64,000 nucleotides of DNA from SZUA-309 sp965215995 (GTDB lineage: Bacteria; Pseudomonadota; Gammaproteobacteria; Pseudomonadales; Azotimanducaceae): contig OZ244128.1 in assembly GCA_965215995.1 (NCBI GenBank), positions 4,774,001 to 4,838,000 of the forward strand. The letters run 5' to 3'. The notes below the pieces were generated by a model. It made no database searches, was not told the origin of the DNA, and worked only from the letters and a program-made list of their open reading frames with translations. Numbering within the stretch: position 1 is the first letter of the stretch; every line of letters begins with the position of its first letter. Below are positions 29,373-38,461 of this stretch, piece after piece. The position numbers and the translations under genes are program-made.

Positions 29373-32239
29373 GCGACGTTCCAGACGAAGCGGACGATGC
29401 CACGGGGCCTAAAAAGCCCGGTGACTGGGCGACTTACTCCCGCCTGCTTGGTTATGTAAAACCTCATTGGCTGATTTTCGTTCTGTCCGTGCTCGGCTAC
29501 CTGGTCGGCAGCAGCGCTGAGGCCTACTTCGCCAAAATGTTTGGTGACCTCATCGACAGCTGGCCCCAGACGGCGCTATCGATCCCCGTCATCATGCTGG
29601 CCGCGGCGTTCGCCAGAGCGCTTGGTGAGATTATCGGTGAGATTCTACTCAGCCGGATCTCTCATACCGTGGTGCACAACATCCGCTGCCAGCTTTTCGA
29701 GAAACTGCTGTTTCTGCCCAGCCCGTACTTCGATGCCAGCGCCCAGGGGCATCTGGTGTCCCGGATTACCTACAACGTTGCCCAATTGCGGTCCGCGGGT
29801 ACCGACGCACTGAAGACCATCGTTCAGGACGGCGGTAAGCTGATCGTCTACCTCGGCGCCATGTTCTACATGAGCTGGAAGCTGACGCTCATCTTTGCCG
29901 CAACCGCACCGGTGGTGGCGCTCATTGTTACCTGGACGAGCAGACGTTTCCGGCGTATCAGCAAGCGCATTCAGAACTCCATGGGCGACGTGACCCACGT
30001 TGCCTCGGAAGCCGTGTCGGGCTATCGGGAAGTGCGGATATTCGGTGGCCAGTCCTATGAACGGGACCGGTTCGTCAAGTCGAGTAACTACAATCGGCGC
30101 CAGAACCTGAAGATGACTGCCACCAAGGTCACCAGCACCCAGGTGATTCAGTTTCTCGTGGTGGTGGCCCTGGCGATTCTGATCGCCGTGCTCTTTCAAC
30201 CCGGCGTTGGCGGTGACCTGAGTACCGGGGAAATCGTCACTATCCTCGGACTGGCAGGCATGCTGGCGAGACCGCTGAAAAAGCTTTCCGAGGTGAATGC
30301 AAAGTTGCAGAAAGGTCTGGCAGCGGCGGAAGACGTGTTCGCTCAGCTGGACGAAGATTCGGAGGTGGACGTCGGCTCTCGGGAAGTTGAGAAGGTGGAC
30401 GGCCGTATCGAGTTTACCCATGTCAACTTCGGATACGACAGCAGCGTCGGGCATGTGTTGGAAGATGTGAACCTGGTCATCGAGCCGGGACAGACGGTGG
30501 CGCTGGTCGGTAAATCGGGGAGCGGTAAATCTACGCTTGCCAGTCTCATACCCCGCTTCTACGAGCCGGACAGCGGAGAAATCCTGATCGACGGGGAGCC
30601 GGTTTCCAGTTACTCGTTGCCCTCCCTGCGCCGTCAGATCGCATTGGTCACCCAACAGGTCACGCTGTTCAATGGCTCTCTGAGAAGCAACATCGCTTAC
30701 GGCGCTCTGGCCGACTCAGATCCGGCTCTGATCGATGATGCGGTTCGACGGGCGCATGCCGATGCCTTTGTGAAAGACTTCCCCGAGGGGCTGGAGACGC
30801 TGGTCGGGGATGATGGCGTGTTGCTCTCCGGTGGCCAGCGACAGCGGGTCGCGATTGCCCGGGCGTTGCTGAAGGACGCGCCGATTCTCATTCTCGACGA
30901 AGCCACATCGGCTCTGGATACCCGTTCCGAAAAACACATCCAGGCTGCGCTGGAAGAGGTGATGAAGGGGCGGACCACTCTGGTGATCGCGCACCGGCTG
31001 TCGACCATCGAGAACGCGGATGTGATCCTGGTAATGGAAAACGGCCGCATCATCGAGCGGGGTCCACATGCCGAACTGCTGGCCGCGAATGGGGCATATG
31101 CGGAGCTGTACAATGCCCAGTTCGAAGAGGCGGTCGATTCGGAACCGACTGAGGGGTCGGACGGCCAGACGATCCCCTCCGTCAGGCGCAGTCGTCTGCC
31201 GGCCATGGAACGCAGACTCTCGCCGTTGGCAAATGCCTGGTACGAACGATCGTCCTGGTTGGCTCTGCTCACACCGTTCAGCTGGCTTTACGGCTCAGTG
31301 GCAAAGCGTCGACGACTGAGCTACTTGACGGGCAGGAAAACGCCCTGGCGGGCGCCGGTTCCGGTCATCGTGGTTGGCAATATCACTGCGGGCGGGACCG
31401 GGAAAACACCTTTCGTGATATGGCTTGCTGAGGCTCTGACAGCGATGGGTTTCAGACCCGGTGTTGTCTCCCGTGGTCATGGCGGCTCGGATACCCGGCG
31501 CCCGGTGAGCGTCTCTGCCCACAGCAGTGCCGAAGCGGTGGGCGATGAGGCACCGCTGCTGGCCGCTCGGACCGGATTGCCGGTAGTGGTCTGTCAGGAT
31601 CGCGTGCAGGCGGTACAGCACCTCTTGGAACACGCCGACTGCGACCTGGTCATTGCCGATGATGGTCTTCAGCACTACGCCCTGGCCCGGGACGTGGAAA
31701 TCGCGGTGGTGGACGGACACCGCGGATTCGGTAACAGACGGCTGTTGCCCGCAGGCCCTCTACGTGAACCACCTTCCCGTCTGGAGGAGGTTGACTGGGT
31801 GGTTAGCAGTGGTCGTCAGTCCGGCGTCAGTGAGGAGGAATCCCTGCTCACGGTGATACCTACCCGCTTCGTCGCCGTAGGCGATACTGCCACCTCGATC
31901 TCTGTCGAAGACTTCATCGGTCACTATGAGAACGTGAACGCGGTCGCGGGGATCGGCAACCCGGGTCGCTTTGTCCAGACCCTGAAAGAGCTTGGCTTGA
32001 ATCCAATGCTGACCGCCTATCCTGATCATCATGTGTTCGATGGCGGGGAGGTGGTGTTCGAGAACGACTGGCCGGTGGTCTGCACGGAGAAGGACGCCAC
32101 CAAGCTTCGGGCGCTGGACGATCTTCCGGAGAACCTCTTCTATCTGGAAATCGGCGCTGAGATTCAGGCAGCAGATGGTTCATCGGGTGAGGCGAAGCTG
32201 GCTGAGTTGCTGGAAATGCATGGGATACGGGTCGAATGA
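29369..32239 (+). CDS. Fused lipid A flippase MsbA / tetraacyldisaccharide 4'-kinase LpxK
   Basis: One 956-residue frame joins two lipid A enzymes. Residues 1 to about 600 are MsbA: six transmembrane helices to about 300, Walker A GKSGSGKST near 381, signature LSGGQRQRVAIARAL near 485 and Walker B ILILDEATSALD near 507. This half flips lipid A-core across the inner membrane. A linker of about 25 polar residues (EEAVDSEPTEGSDGQ onward) follows. From about 613 (MERRLSPLANAWYER) the protein is LpxK: LALLTPFSWLYG, phosphate loop GNITAGGTGKTP near 670, VVSRGHGG and DDGLQHYALARDVE near 763. This half phosphorylates the disaccharide to lipid IVA. An internal ATG at 31205 has no ribosome site. Separate genes are the rule in this class. 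Confidence 0.9.
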   Translation: MSDVPDEADDATGPKKPGDWATYSRLLGYVKPHWLIFVLSVLGYLVGSSAEAYFAKMFGDLIDSWPQTALSIPVIMLAAAFARALGEIIGEILLSRISHTVVHNIRCQLFEKLLFLPSPYFDASAQGHLVSRITYNVAQLRSAGTDALKTIVQDGGKLIVYLGAMFYMSWKLTLIFAATAPVVALIVTWTSRRFRRISKRIQNSMGDVTHVASEAVSGYREVRIFGGQSYERDRFVKSSNYNRRQNLKMTATKVTSTQVIQFLVVVALAILIAVLFQPGVGGDLSTGEIVTILGLAGMLARPLKKLSEVNAKLQKGLAAAEDVFAQLDEDSEVDVGSREVEKVDGRIEFTHVNFGYDSSVGHVLEDVNLVIEPGQTVALVGKSGSGKSTLASLIPRFYEPDSGEILIDGEPVSSYSLPSLRRQIALVTQQVTLFNGSLRSNIAYGALADSDPALIDDAVRRAHADAFVKDFPEGLETLVGDDGVLLSGGQRQRVAIARALLKDAPILILDEATSALDTRSEKHIQAALEEVMKGRTTLVIAHRLSTIENADVILVMENGRIIERGPHAELLAANGAYAELYNAQFEEAVDSEPTEGSDGQTIPSVRRSRLPAMERRLSPLANAWYERSSWLALLTPFSWLYGSVAKRRRLSYLTGRKTPWRAPVPVIVVGNITAGGTGKTPFVIWLAEALTAMGFRPGVVSRGHGGSDTRRPVSVSAHSSAEAVGDEAPLLAARTGLPVVVCQDRVQAVQHLLEHADCDLVIADDGLQHYALARDVEIAVVDGHRGFGNRRLLPAGPLREPPSRLEEVDWVVSSGRQSGVSEEESLLTVIPTRFVAVGDTATSISVEDFIGHYENVNAVAGIGNPGRFVQTLKELGLNPMLTAYPDHHVFDGGEVVFENDWPVVCTEKDATKLRALDDLPENLFYLEIGAEIQAADGSSGEAKLAELLEMHGIRVE

Positions 32240-33009
32240 GCTTCCACATCGTGATCCCGGCTCGATTCGCCTCAGAACGCTTACCCGGCAAACCGCTGGC
32301 TGACATTCACGGCAAGCCGATGATCGTTCGAGTCGCCGAGGCCGCCCGTAAATCGGCTGCCAGCGAAGTCGTGGTCGCGACCGATGACGAGCGTATCGTT
32401 GCCGCAGTCGAGGCGGCAGGGTTCGAAGTCCAGATGACGCGCGCAGACCACGCCAGTGGATCCGACCGAGTGATGGAAGTGGTCACTTCCCGCGGCTGGG
32501 CCGATGATGAGATCGTGCTCAATGTGCAGGGGGACGAGCCGCAGATCCCTCCAGCGGTGCTCGAGCAGGTGGCGGAATCACTTCTCGATGATCCGACGAT
32601 TGCCAGCGCGACGTTGTGCGAACCCGTCCAGAACTTTGCATCCCTGCTGGATCCTAACCTGGTCAAGGTGGTGCGTGCGGTCGATCAGCGAGCACTCTAT
32701 TTCTCGCGCGCCCCGATCCCTTACGGTCGGGACATTCCCGGCCAGGATTTTTTGAGCCACGAGAGCGGTGATCTTCCTGCGCAAGGCCAGTGGTGGCGGC
32801 ATATTGGTGTGTATGGCTACCGTTGCTGGGCGTTGCAGCAGTTCGTCAACCTGCCAGCGGGTACGCTCGAGACGCTGGAGAAGCTCGAGCAACTCAGATT
32901 GCTGGAGAACGGTCTCGAAATGAGAGTTCTGGAAGCGTGTGAAGCCGTTCCAGGCGGGATAGATACACCGGAAGATCTCGAACGGGTTCGCGCGTTGCTC
33001 GGGCCATGA
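32236..33009 (+). CDS. kdsB: 3-deoxy-manno-octulosonate cytidylyltransferase KdsB
   Basis: Activates Kdo as CMP-Kdo for transfer to lipid IVA. The 257-residue protein opens with the family signature PARFASERLPGKPL, followed by VVATDDERI, VQGDEPQIPP and the acceptor-site region ALYFSRAPIPYGRD. HIGVYGYR and TLETLEKLEQLRLLENG complete the family fold. The ATG overlaps the LpxK stop (ATGA), and its own stop overlaps the next gene. Its position after lpxK matches the usual order of lipid A genes. Confidence 0.96.
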   Translation: MSFHIVIPARFASERLPGKPLADIHGKPMIVRVAEAARKSAASEVVVATDDERIVAAVEAAGFEVQMTRADHASGSDRVMEVVTSRGWADDEIVLNVQGDEPQIPPAVLEQVAESLLDDPTIASATLCEPVQNFASLLDPNLVKVVRAVDQRALYFSRAPIPYGRDIPGQDFLSHESGDLPAQGQWWRHIGVYGYRCWALQQFVNLPAGTLETLEKLEQLRLLENGLEMRVLEACEAVPGGIDTPEDLERVRALLGP

Positions 33010-33536
33010 GCTGCTATCGGCCAGGATTCCTCCAACCGGCTGAGGCAACCGATCTGTTTAGCTGGCTGCGGACGGACGTCGCCTGGTGCACGGAGACCTT
33101 CACTCTGTTCGGACGGGAAAAGACAGTGCCACGGTTGGTGGCCTGGTTTGGTGATCAAGCGCTGGACTATCGCTATGCCGGGCGTTCTCACCTGGGGGCG
33201 GGCTGGCCAGAGGCGCTGGCCGATCTCCGAGCGCGCGTTGCGGGAGAGTTGGAACAGTCACCCAATTTCCTGCTCCTGAACCGATACAGAGACGGCGCCG
33301 ATAGCATGGGCTGGCATCGAGATGATGAAGCAGGGCTTGGCGAGAAGATCGCTTCTGTATCGCTGGGTGCGACGCGAAACTTTCTCCTGCGCGATCCTGG
33401 CGATTCCCGAAGTCGTTCGCTACCGCTCGAGCACGGCTCGCTGCTGCTTTTCGATGGCCGTATCCGGCACGCACTGCCCAGAACCCGACGGCCGGTGGGG
33501 GAGCGCATCAATCTGACATTCCGGGTGATCCGGTGA
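33006..33536 (+). CDS. AlkB-like 2-oxoglutarate/Fe(II) dioxygenase
   Basis: A 176-residue dioxygenase like the ALKBH2/3 type of AlkB. The metal ligands are His and Asp in GWHRDDE near residue 101 and His in GRIRHALPRT, and the 2-oxoglutarate Arg is in RINLTFRVIR at the C terminus. The segment NFLLLNRYRDGADSMG before the HxD motif is typical. Such enzymes remove methyl groups from alkylated bases in DNA or RNA. It is embedded by 4-bp overlaps between kdsB and murB, so it is co-transcribed with envelope genes rather than with ada-type repair genes. I saw no LexA box or Ada-type site near it. Confidence 0.88.
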   Translation: MSCYRPGFLQPAEATDLFSWLRTDVAWCTETFTLFGREKTVPRLVAWFGDQALDYRYAGRSHLGAGWPEALADLRARVAGELEQSPNFLLLNRYRDGADSMGWHRDDEAGLGEKIASVSLGATRNFLLRDPGDSRSRSLPLEHGSLLLFDGRIRHALPRTRRPVGERINLTFRVIR

Positions 33537-34570
33537 CCGCGCTGGATGCTCTGAATACCCTGGGCGTACCGTCCACCGCGCGTGCGCTGCACCGCATCGA
33601 GAGCAGCTCACATCTGCTCGAATTCTGGCGTGAAGGCCAGGCGCAGGGTTGGCAGCCACGGTTACTTGGTGGCGGAAGCAACGTGGTGCTTGCCGAGGAG
33701 ATCTCATCACCGCTGTGCTTGATGCGGATCCGCGGCATCCGTGCGACCGCCAAGCCTGACGGGGTGCATGTCCGCGCCGCCGCAGGTGAAAACTGGCATG
33801 GTCTGGTCAGGTGGACGCTCGGAAGAGGACTTAGTGGTCTCGAAAACCTGGCCCTGATTCCTGGCAGCGTCGGTGCGGCGCCGGTGCAGAACATTGGCGC
33901 GTACGGTGTAGAACTTGCTGAGCGCTTCGTGGCTGCTGAGTTGCTGGACCTGGTGACCGGTGAGGTGCAGCAGATGGGATCGGCGGAGATGGCCTTTGGC
34001 TACCGGTCCAGCCTGATGAAACGCACCCCGGACAGGTTTGCCGTCTTGTCCCTGACGCTGCGCCTGGATGGGTCCCCGCACGGCGTGAACACCAGCTACC
34101 CGGACATCCGTGAAGAGCTCGCACGTATGGGTCGGAGCAAGTTGCCAAATCCCCTGGATGTGGCTGAGGCGGTGGTGCGAGTCCGGCGGCGCAAGCTCCC
34201 GGATCCAAGAAAAGTGCCGAATGCCGGCAGCTTCTTCAAAAATCCGGTAGTGACTGCGGATGAGTTCTCAGCACTCGCTGCCGGGCTGCAACCCGGAGAG
34301 AGCACGTTAAAGCAGTATCCGGATACCGACGGCATCAAGCTGGCGGCAGCCCAACTCATTGAAGCCTGCATGAATCGTCATGGTGCACGGCCAGCCTGGG
34401 CGGCGGCCGGTGCGCCGGTTCGGGTGTGGGAACGTCAGCCGCTGGTGCTCACCAATCCAGGGCGGCGGCCTGCATCAGAGGTGCTCGCCGTTGCCGGTCA
34501 GATTCGGGATGCAGTCCAGGCACGCTTTGGTGTCCGGCTCGAGATGGAGCCGGATCTGATCACGGGCTAG
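33533..34570 (+). CDS. murB: UDP-N-acetylenolpyruvoylglucosamine reductase MurB
   Basis: The flavoenzyme of the second committed step of peptidoglycan precursor synthesis, reducing enolpyruvyl-UDP-GlcNAc with NADPH. The 345 residues match type I MurB of E. coli (342). Motifs: FAD site LLGGGSNVVL near residue 45, LIPGSVGAAPVQNIGAYG near 112, active-site Arg in AFGYRSSLMK, catalytic Ser in PNAGSFFKNPVV near 232 and the final catalytic Glu in RLEMEPDLI. The GTG at 33533 overlaps the dioxygenase stop. Convergent with rne, 10 bp apart. Confidence 0.95.
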   Translation: MTALDALNTLGVPSTARALHRIESSSHLLEFWREGQAQGWQPRLLGGGSNVVLAEEISSPLCLMRIRGIRATAKPDGVHVRAAAGENWHGLVRWTLGRGLSGLENLALIPGSVGAAPVQNIGAYGVELAERFVAAELLDLVTGEVQQMGSAEMAFGYRSSLMKRTPDRFAVLSLTLRLDGSPHGVNTSYPDIREELARMGRSKLPNPLDVAEAVVRVRRRKLPDPRKVPNAGSFFKNPVVTADEFSALAAGLQPGESTLKQYPDTDGIKLAAAQLIEACMNRHGARPAWAAAGAPVRVWERQPLVLTNPGRRPASEVLAVAGQIRDAVQARFGVRLEMEPDLITG

Positions 34571-34580
34571 CGAGCGGCTC

Positions 34581-37550
34581 TTACTTCGGGATTACCCCAT
34601 CTTTCTGGAGCTGTGCCTGCCGCTCCCGGCGGCGCACTTCTCGAGGATCGTTGGATGCCCGGACGGCTGGCTCGGCGGGTTTGTCAGCAGTTGTCGCCTG
34701 TTCTGAAGACCCGTCTTTGGCAGCAGTCTCTGTTGAGGCTTCGCTATCCCCGGGTGCCTCTGCCGCGCTCTGCGTTCTCTTTTCGTCGGCAGGCTGTGTC
34801 TCGGCAACTGATTTCCGCTCCGGAGCTGGTGCATCGGGCTTCGTTACCTCTGCTTCAGTCCGCGCCTGCTCGGGCAGCGAACGGGGAGCGTCAGTGGCAA
34901 CTGCCGCAGTCGCCTCAGAGGGCTGCGGCCGTTCAGCCGCGGCTGGTGAGGTTTCAGGTTCTGCCGTTCGGTTGCGATTCCGCGGATCATTGGCTGCCCG
35001 ACCCTCGGGACGTTGGCTAGAGGCATCGGTGACCAACGGCGATGGCTCCACATCTTTCTTGATTTCAGTACTCGGCGGGTTGGAGATCTCGGCCGACTCA
35101 CTCGTGCTGACGACTTCGGCAGCAGTTGCCTGTTCGGCTCGCGCTGCCGGCTTCGGAGCTGACTGCTGCGCTGACCGCGGCTCCTGATCCAGAGCGCTAC
35201 GATCCCGCCGTGGTCGACGCTTGCTGCTCGCCAGCGCTTCTTCGCTCGGTTTGCGGGCCGCAGCTTCTTCGGTTGAGACAGCGGTGGTGGGTTTGCCGGT
35301 CGCAGGTATGTCTTCCTGCCCGCGCGCACTCTTCGCCGGGCGGGAGTCGCGCTTGCTGCCGTCTTCTTTTCGGCTCTGATCGAGCGCTTCGTCACGCTTT
35401 CCGCGCGGTTCACTTCTACGCGGTCGATTGTCCCGTGCTTCGTTCTCCGAAGCATCCCGCTTCTCCGCTTGATCGTTGCGCCGATTTTGCGCTTCCGAAC
35501 GACTTTCCTGATCCCTGGCTCGATCTCTGTTGCTGCTCGATCTGCCACCGCGGCCGGTCTTCTCACCGCGATCGTTCCGTTCGGCGCGGTCCGTTCGGTT
35601 GCCGCGACGTGATTTGTCGCTCTTGCTCCTGTCTTCGGACTTTCGGGCCTCACCTCGATCGTTGCGACGTCCGTCTTGCTGTTGCCGTTTGTCCTTCTGG
35701 CGGTTGTCACGCTTGCGACCGCCCTGCCGATCTTCGGCCTGACGCTTGTTGCCGCTTTTCATCGGCGCAGGCGCTTCTTCCACCGCCGGTTCTTCGCTGA
35801 ACAGGGATTTGACGATGCGACTGAGTATGCCCGGCTTGGCGGTTTCTCCCCGTGCCGGCTGCGCCTGCGGAGTCGTGCCCTGGTTCCGGGACGGCTCCCG
35901 GGTGGGAGGCGTATTGGCTGACTCTGCCTGCGTGGGTGGACGGGGTGCCGCCGGACGAATGGGTTGTACGGCGGCCGCCTCCGTCGGCGCTACCGGCTTT
36001 GCTGGCGGCACGACTTCCTGAGGTGCTTGGAGGGCCTCGGTCAGCTCGTAGCTCGGCACGTCACCTTCTTCATCCACATGATCATCGCGCAGCCGCTGGA
36101 TCTCGAAATGAGGCGTTTCCAGGTTCACGTTCGGCACGATCACAACATGGGTACGGGTGCGGCGCTCGATCTCCGCCACATCCTGACGCTTCTCGTTGAG
36201 CAGAAAAGAGGCGATGTTGAGCGGCACCATGGCGCGAACCACGGAGCTACGCTCCTTCAGGCATTCTTCCTCCATGACCCGGAGAATGGTGAGTGCCAGA
36301 GGCCGGGTGTCGCGTATGCGTCCTTGACCGGTGCAGCGCGGGCAGATCTCCGTGGTCAGTTCTTCCAGAGAGGGCCGCAGTCGCTGCCGGGACATCTCCA
36401 TGAGGCCGAAACGGGAAATCCGTCCCACCTGCACTCTTGCTCGATCTGCTTCCAGCGCTTCACGCATCTTGTTCTCGACCGCCCGTTGATTCTTGACGGA
36501 CGTCATGTCGATGAAGTCTATGACGATCAGGCCGCCCACATCGCGGAGTCGCAACTGTCGAGCGATTTCCTCCGCTGCTTCCAGGTTGGTGTTCAGCGCA
36601 GTTTCTTCGATGTCGGCACCCTTGGTGGCGCGCGCGGAGTTGATGTCAATTGAGACGAGCGCTTCGGTGGGATCGATGACGATGCTGCCGCCAGAGGGCA
36701 GCTTCACGTTGTGTTGAAAGGCGGTCTCGATCTGTGACTCTATCTGATAGCGACTGAACAGCGGGATCTGATCGTCGTAGTACTTCACCTTATCCTGGTA
36801 GTTCGGCATGACCTGGTCGATGAAAGTCTTTGCTTCCTCGAACGCTTCCGCGCCGTCGATCAACACCTCGCCGATGTCTTTTCGGAGATTGTCCCGTATG
36901 GCGCGGAGAATGACGCTGTTTTCCTGATAGAGCAGCTTCGGTGCCTTTTCCTGCTGGTCGGCCTGGCTGATCGCTTCCCAGAGCTGAAGCAGGTAGTCCA
37001 GGTCCCACTGCAGCTCATCGCTGCTGCGGCCGATCCCCGCTGTGCGGATGATTACACCCATTCCTTGCGGGATGTTGAGCTTGCTCATGGCTTCCCGAAG
37101 CTGATCCCGGTCTTCCCCCTCAATGCGACGGGAAATGCCACCGGCCCTGGGATTGTTGGGCATCAGCACCATATAGCGACCAGCCAGGCTGATGAACGTG
37201 GTAAGTGCTGCACCTTTGTTGCCACGTTCTTCCTTGTCTACCTGCACGACCAGCTCCTGGCCTTCGCTGATCAGCTCAGCGATGTTCAGGCGACCACCCT
37301 CGGCAGGCTTCTGCTGGAAGTACTGGCGGGAGATCTCCTTCAAAGGCAGGAAGCCGTGCCGGTCCGCGCCGAAATCCACGAACGCAGCCTCCAGGCTCGG
37401 CTCGACCCGTGTGATACGGGCTTTGAAAATGCTGGCCTTCTTCTGTTCGCGGCCCGTGTTCTCCAGATCCAGGTCGTACAGCTTCTGGCCATCGACCAAT
37501 GCGACCCGGACCTCTTCGGCCTGAGAGGCGTTGATGAGCATTCTTTTCAT
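34581..37550 (-). CDS. rne: Ribonuclease E
   Basis: The endoribonuclease that starts most mRNA decay and processes rRNA and tRNA. The catalytic half (residues 1 to about 520) has an S1 domain near 36-120 (ARITRVEPSLEAAFVDFGADRHGFLPLKEI in parts), the RNase H-like part, catalytic Asp in VSIDINSARATKG near 303 and VIDFIDM near 346, and the zinc-link CPRCTGQG near 405 that joins dimers. From about 520 to 989 the sequence is low in hydrophobics and dense in Arg, Asp, Glu and Gln, the disordered scaffold used for RNA and degradosome partners. The 989-residue length is near E. coli (1061). Autoregulation by its own 5' leader is known in E. coli; a long non-coding leader precedes it here. Confidence 0.97.
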   Translation of the reverse strand: MKRMLINASQAEEVRVALVDGQKLYDLDLENTGREQKKASIFKARITRVEPSLEAAFVDFGADRHGFLPLKEISRQYFQQKPAEGGRLNIAELISEGQELVVQVDKEERGNKGAALTTFISLAGRYMVLMPNNPRAGGISRRIEGEDRDQLREAMSKLNIPQGMGVIIRTAGIGRSSDELQWDLDYLLQLWEAISQADQQEKAPKLLYQENSVILRAIRDNLRKDIGEVLIDGAEAFEEAKTFIDQVMPNYQDKVKYYDDQIPLFSRYQIESQIETAFQHNVKLPSGGSIVIDPTEALVSIDINSARATKGADIEETALNTNLEAAEEIARQLRLRDVGGLIVIDFIDMTSVKNQRAVENKMREALEADRARVQVGRISRFGLMEMSRQRLRPSLEELTTEICPRCTGQGRIRDTRPLALTILRVMEEECLKERSSVVRAMVPLNIASFLLNEKRQDVAEIERRTRTHVVIVPNVNLETPHFEIQRLRDDHVDEEGDVPSYELTEALQAPQEVVPPAKPVAPTEAAAVQPIRPAAPRPPTQAESANTPPTREPSRNQGTTPQAQPARGETAKPGILSRIVKSLFSEEPAVEEAPAPMKSGNKRQAEDRQGGRKRDNRQKDKRQQQDGRRNDRGEARKSEDRSKSDKSRRGNRTDRAERNDRGEKTGRGGRSSSNRDRARDQESRSEAQNRRNDQAEKRDASENEARDNRPRRSEPRGKRDEALDQSRKEDGSKRDSRPAKSARGQEDIPATGKPTTAVSTEEAAARKPSEEALASSKRRPRRDRSALDQEPRSAQQSAPKPAARAEQATAAEVVSTSESAEISNPPSTEIKKDVEPSPLVTDASSQRPEGRAANDPRNRNRTAEPETSPAAAERPQPSEATAAVATDAPRSLPEQARTEAEVTKPDAPAPERKSVAETQPADEKRTQSAAEAPGDSEASTETAAKDGSSEQATTADKPAEPAVRASNDPREVRRRERQAQLQKDGVIPK

Positions 37551-38461
37551 TGTTCAATCCTTTGTTGCCGCCACTCGTTGGACGGGGGAAGCGAGACGCG
37601 TAGCTTCAGCAGAGGATCGAGCGAATAGAGAAGGTCGATGCGAGATTCGAAAAGGTCATGAGTGAGCCACGGCATGTGGCAACCAGCAGAGTCAGCCCGG
37701 CCGGCAGCTTGACAGTCGACCGGTCGCAGCACTGGAAAGCAGAGGCCTGTTTAGGCTCTGCCGTCCAGACCAGGAGGGCACCCGGGGGATGCTCAGCCTG
37801 ACAGGATTGACGTTGATCAATGCCGGTTCAGAACTCTCGTTCAGCGAACTGACTGGGATCAGGAGACCGGTTAAGGCTGCCTGGTCCGGTTGTTCTTACT
37901 CAGTATGCTTCTGCTTTCGATGAGTGCTTTCCATCGGTCTTCCGACCAGCACATCTGACAGCAAAGGCATACGACACATTTCGATAAGTTTCTCGATCTA
38001 CGGTCGACAAGCTTCTCAATCGTTCGAGTCTGCCTGGTCGGTCCTGGCTCGGGATCCTGCGGATGCAGACACTCCGGTGACAGGTACTTCGGTGGTTCCG
38101 ATCAGGATGAGCGTGATCGGTCGCGGTACCGCCGGGGTGTTGCTACGAAGATCCGGAAGTAGACCGACGCTGGCGCCAGCTTCAACTGGCGACTCGCAAC
38201 TGTTAATTCAAACTAATCAGGTACGTACGGATTCAAGGACGTACCTGTTCGCATATCCACGTATCCACAGACATCTATTAGAAGTCGTGCTCTTTTACGA
38301 CGTCGTACTTTTCGAAGTCTGTACGATACGTTATAGCCGGTTCGGCGTCCGCGTGGGACAATCCCGTCACCGACTGAATTGAAGCTTAACAGTCGGAGCT
38401 AAGTCCTTCAAACATCTGAAGAACACACAGGTTTCCAGGTTTTCCAAGGTCCGCAAATCCC
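37551..38461. promoter_or_regulatory. Non-coding rne/rluC divergent region, probable long rne leader
   Basis: About 910 bp with no credible gene, between rne (minus) and rluC (plus), which fits the long autoregulated rne 5' leader of enteric bacteria. GC content is lower than in the flanking genes. Clear inverted repeats are CGCCAG 38174-38179 with CTGGCG 38186-38191, CAGGTACGT 38218-38226 with ACGTACCTG 38239-38247, and the perfect palindrome TACGACGTCGTA at 38296-38307. All could fold in the rne leader RNA. Promoter positions for either gene cannot be fixed. An open frame at 37924-38382 looks spurious. Confidence 0.5.

Noticed and set aside
31205..32239. Independent LpxK start at the internal ATG
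   Set aside because: No ribosome site precedes it and the upstream frame is open and continuous with MsbA. It is retained only as the less likely alternative to a fusion.
34426..35187. A 253-codon frame opposite the 3' part of rne on the plus strand
   Set aside because: It is the antisense of the Arg/Glu-rich RNase E scaffold. Its protein is serine, glycine and alanine rich with no domain, and rne itself is clearly coding.
37924..38382. A 152-codon frame in the rne/rluC gap
   Set aside because: Composition is serine and arginine rich with no family motif, and codon use is unlike neighbours. The stem-loops in the same interval better fit a non-coding leader.
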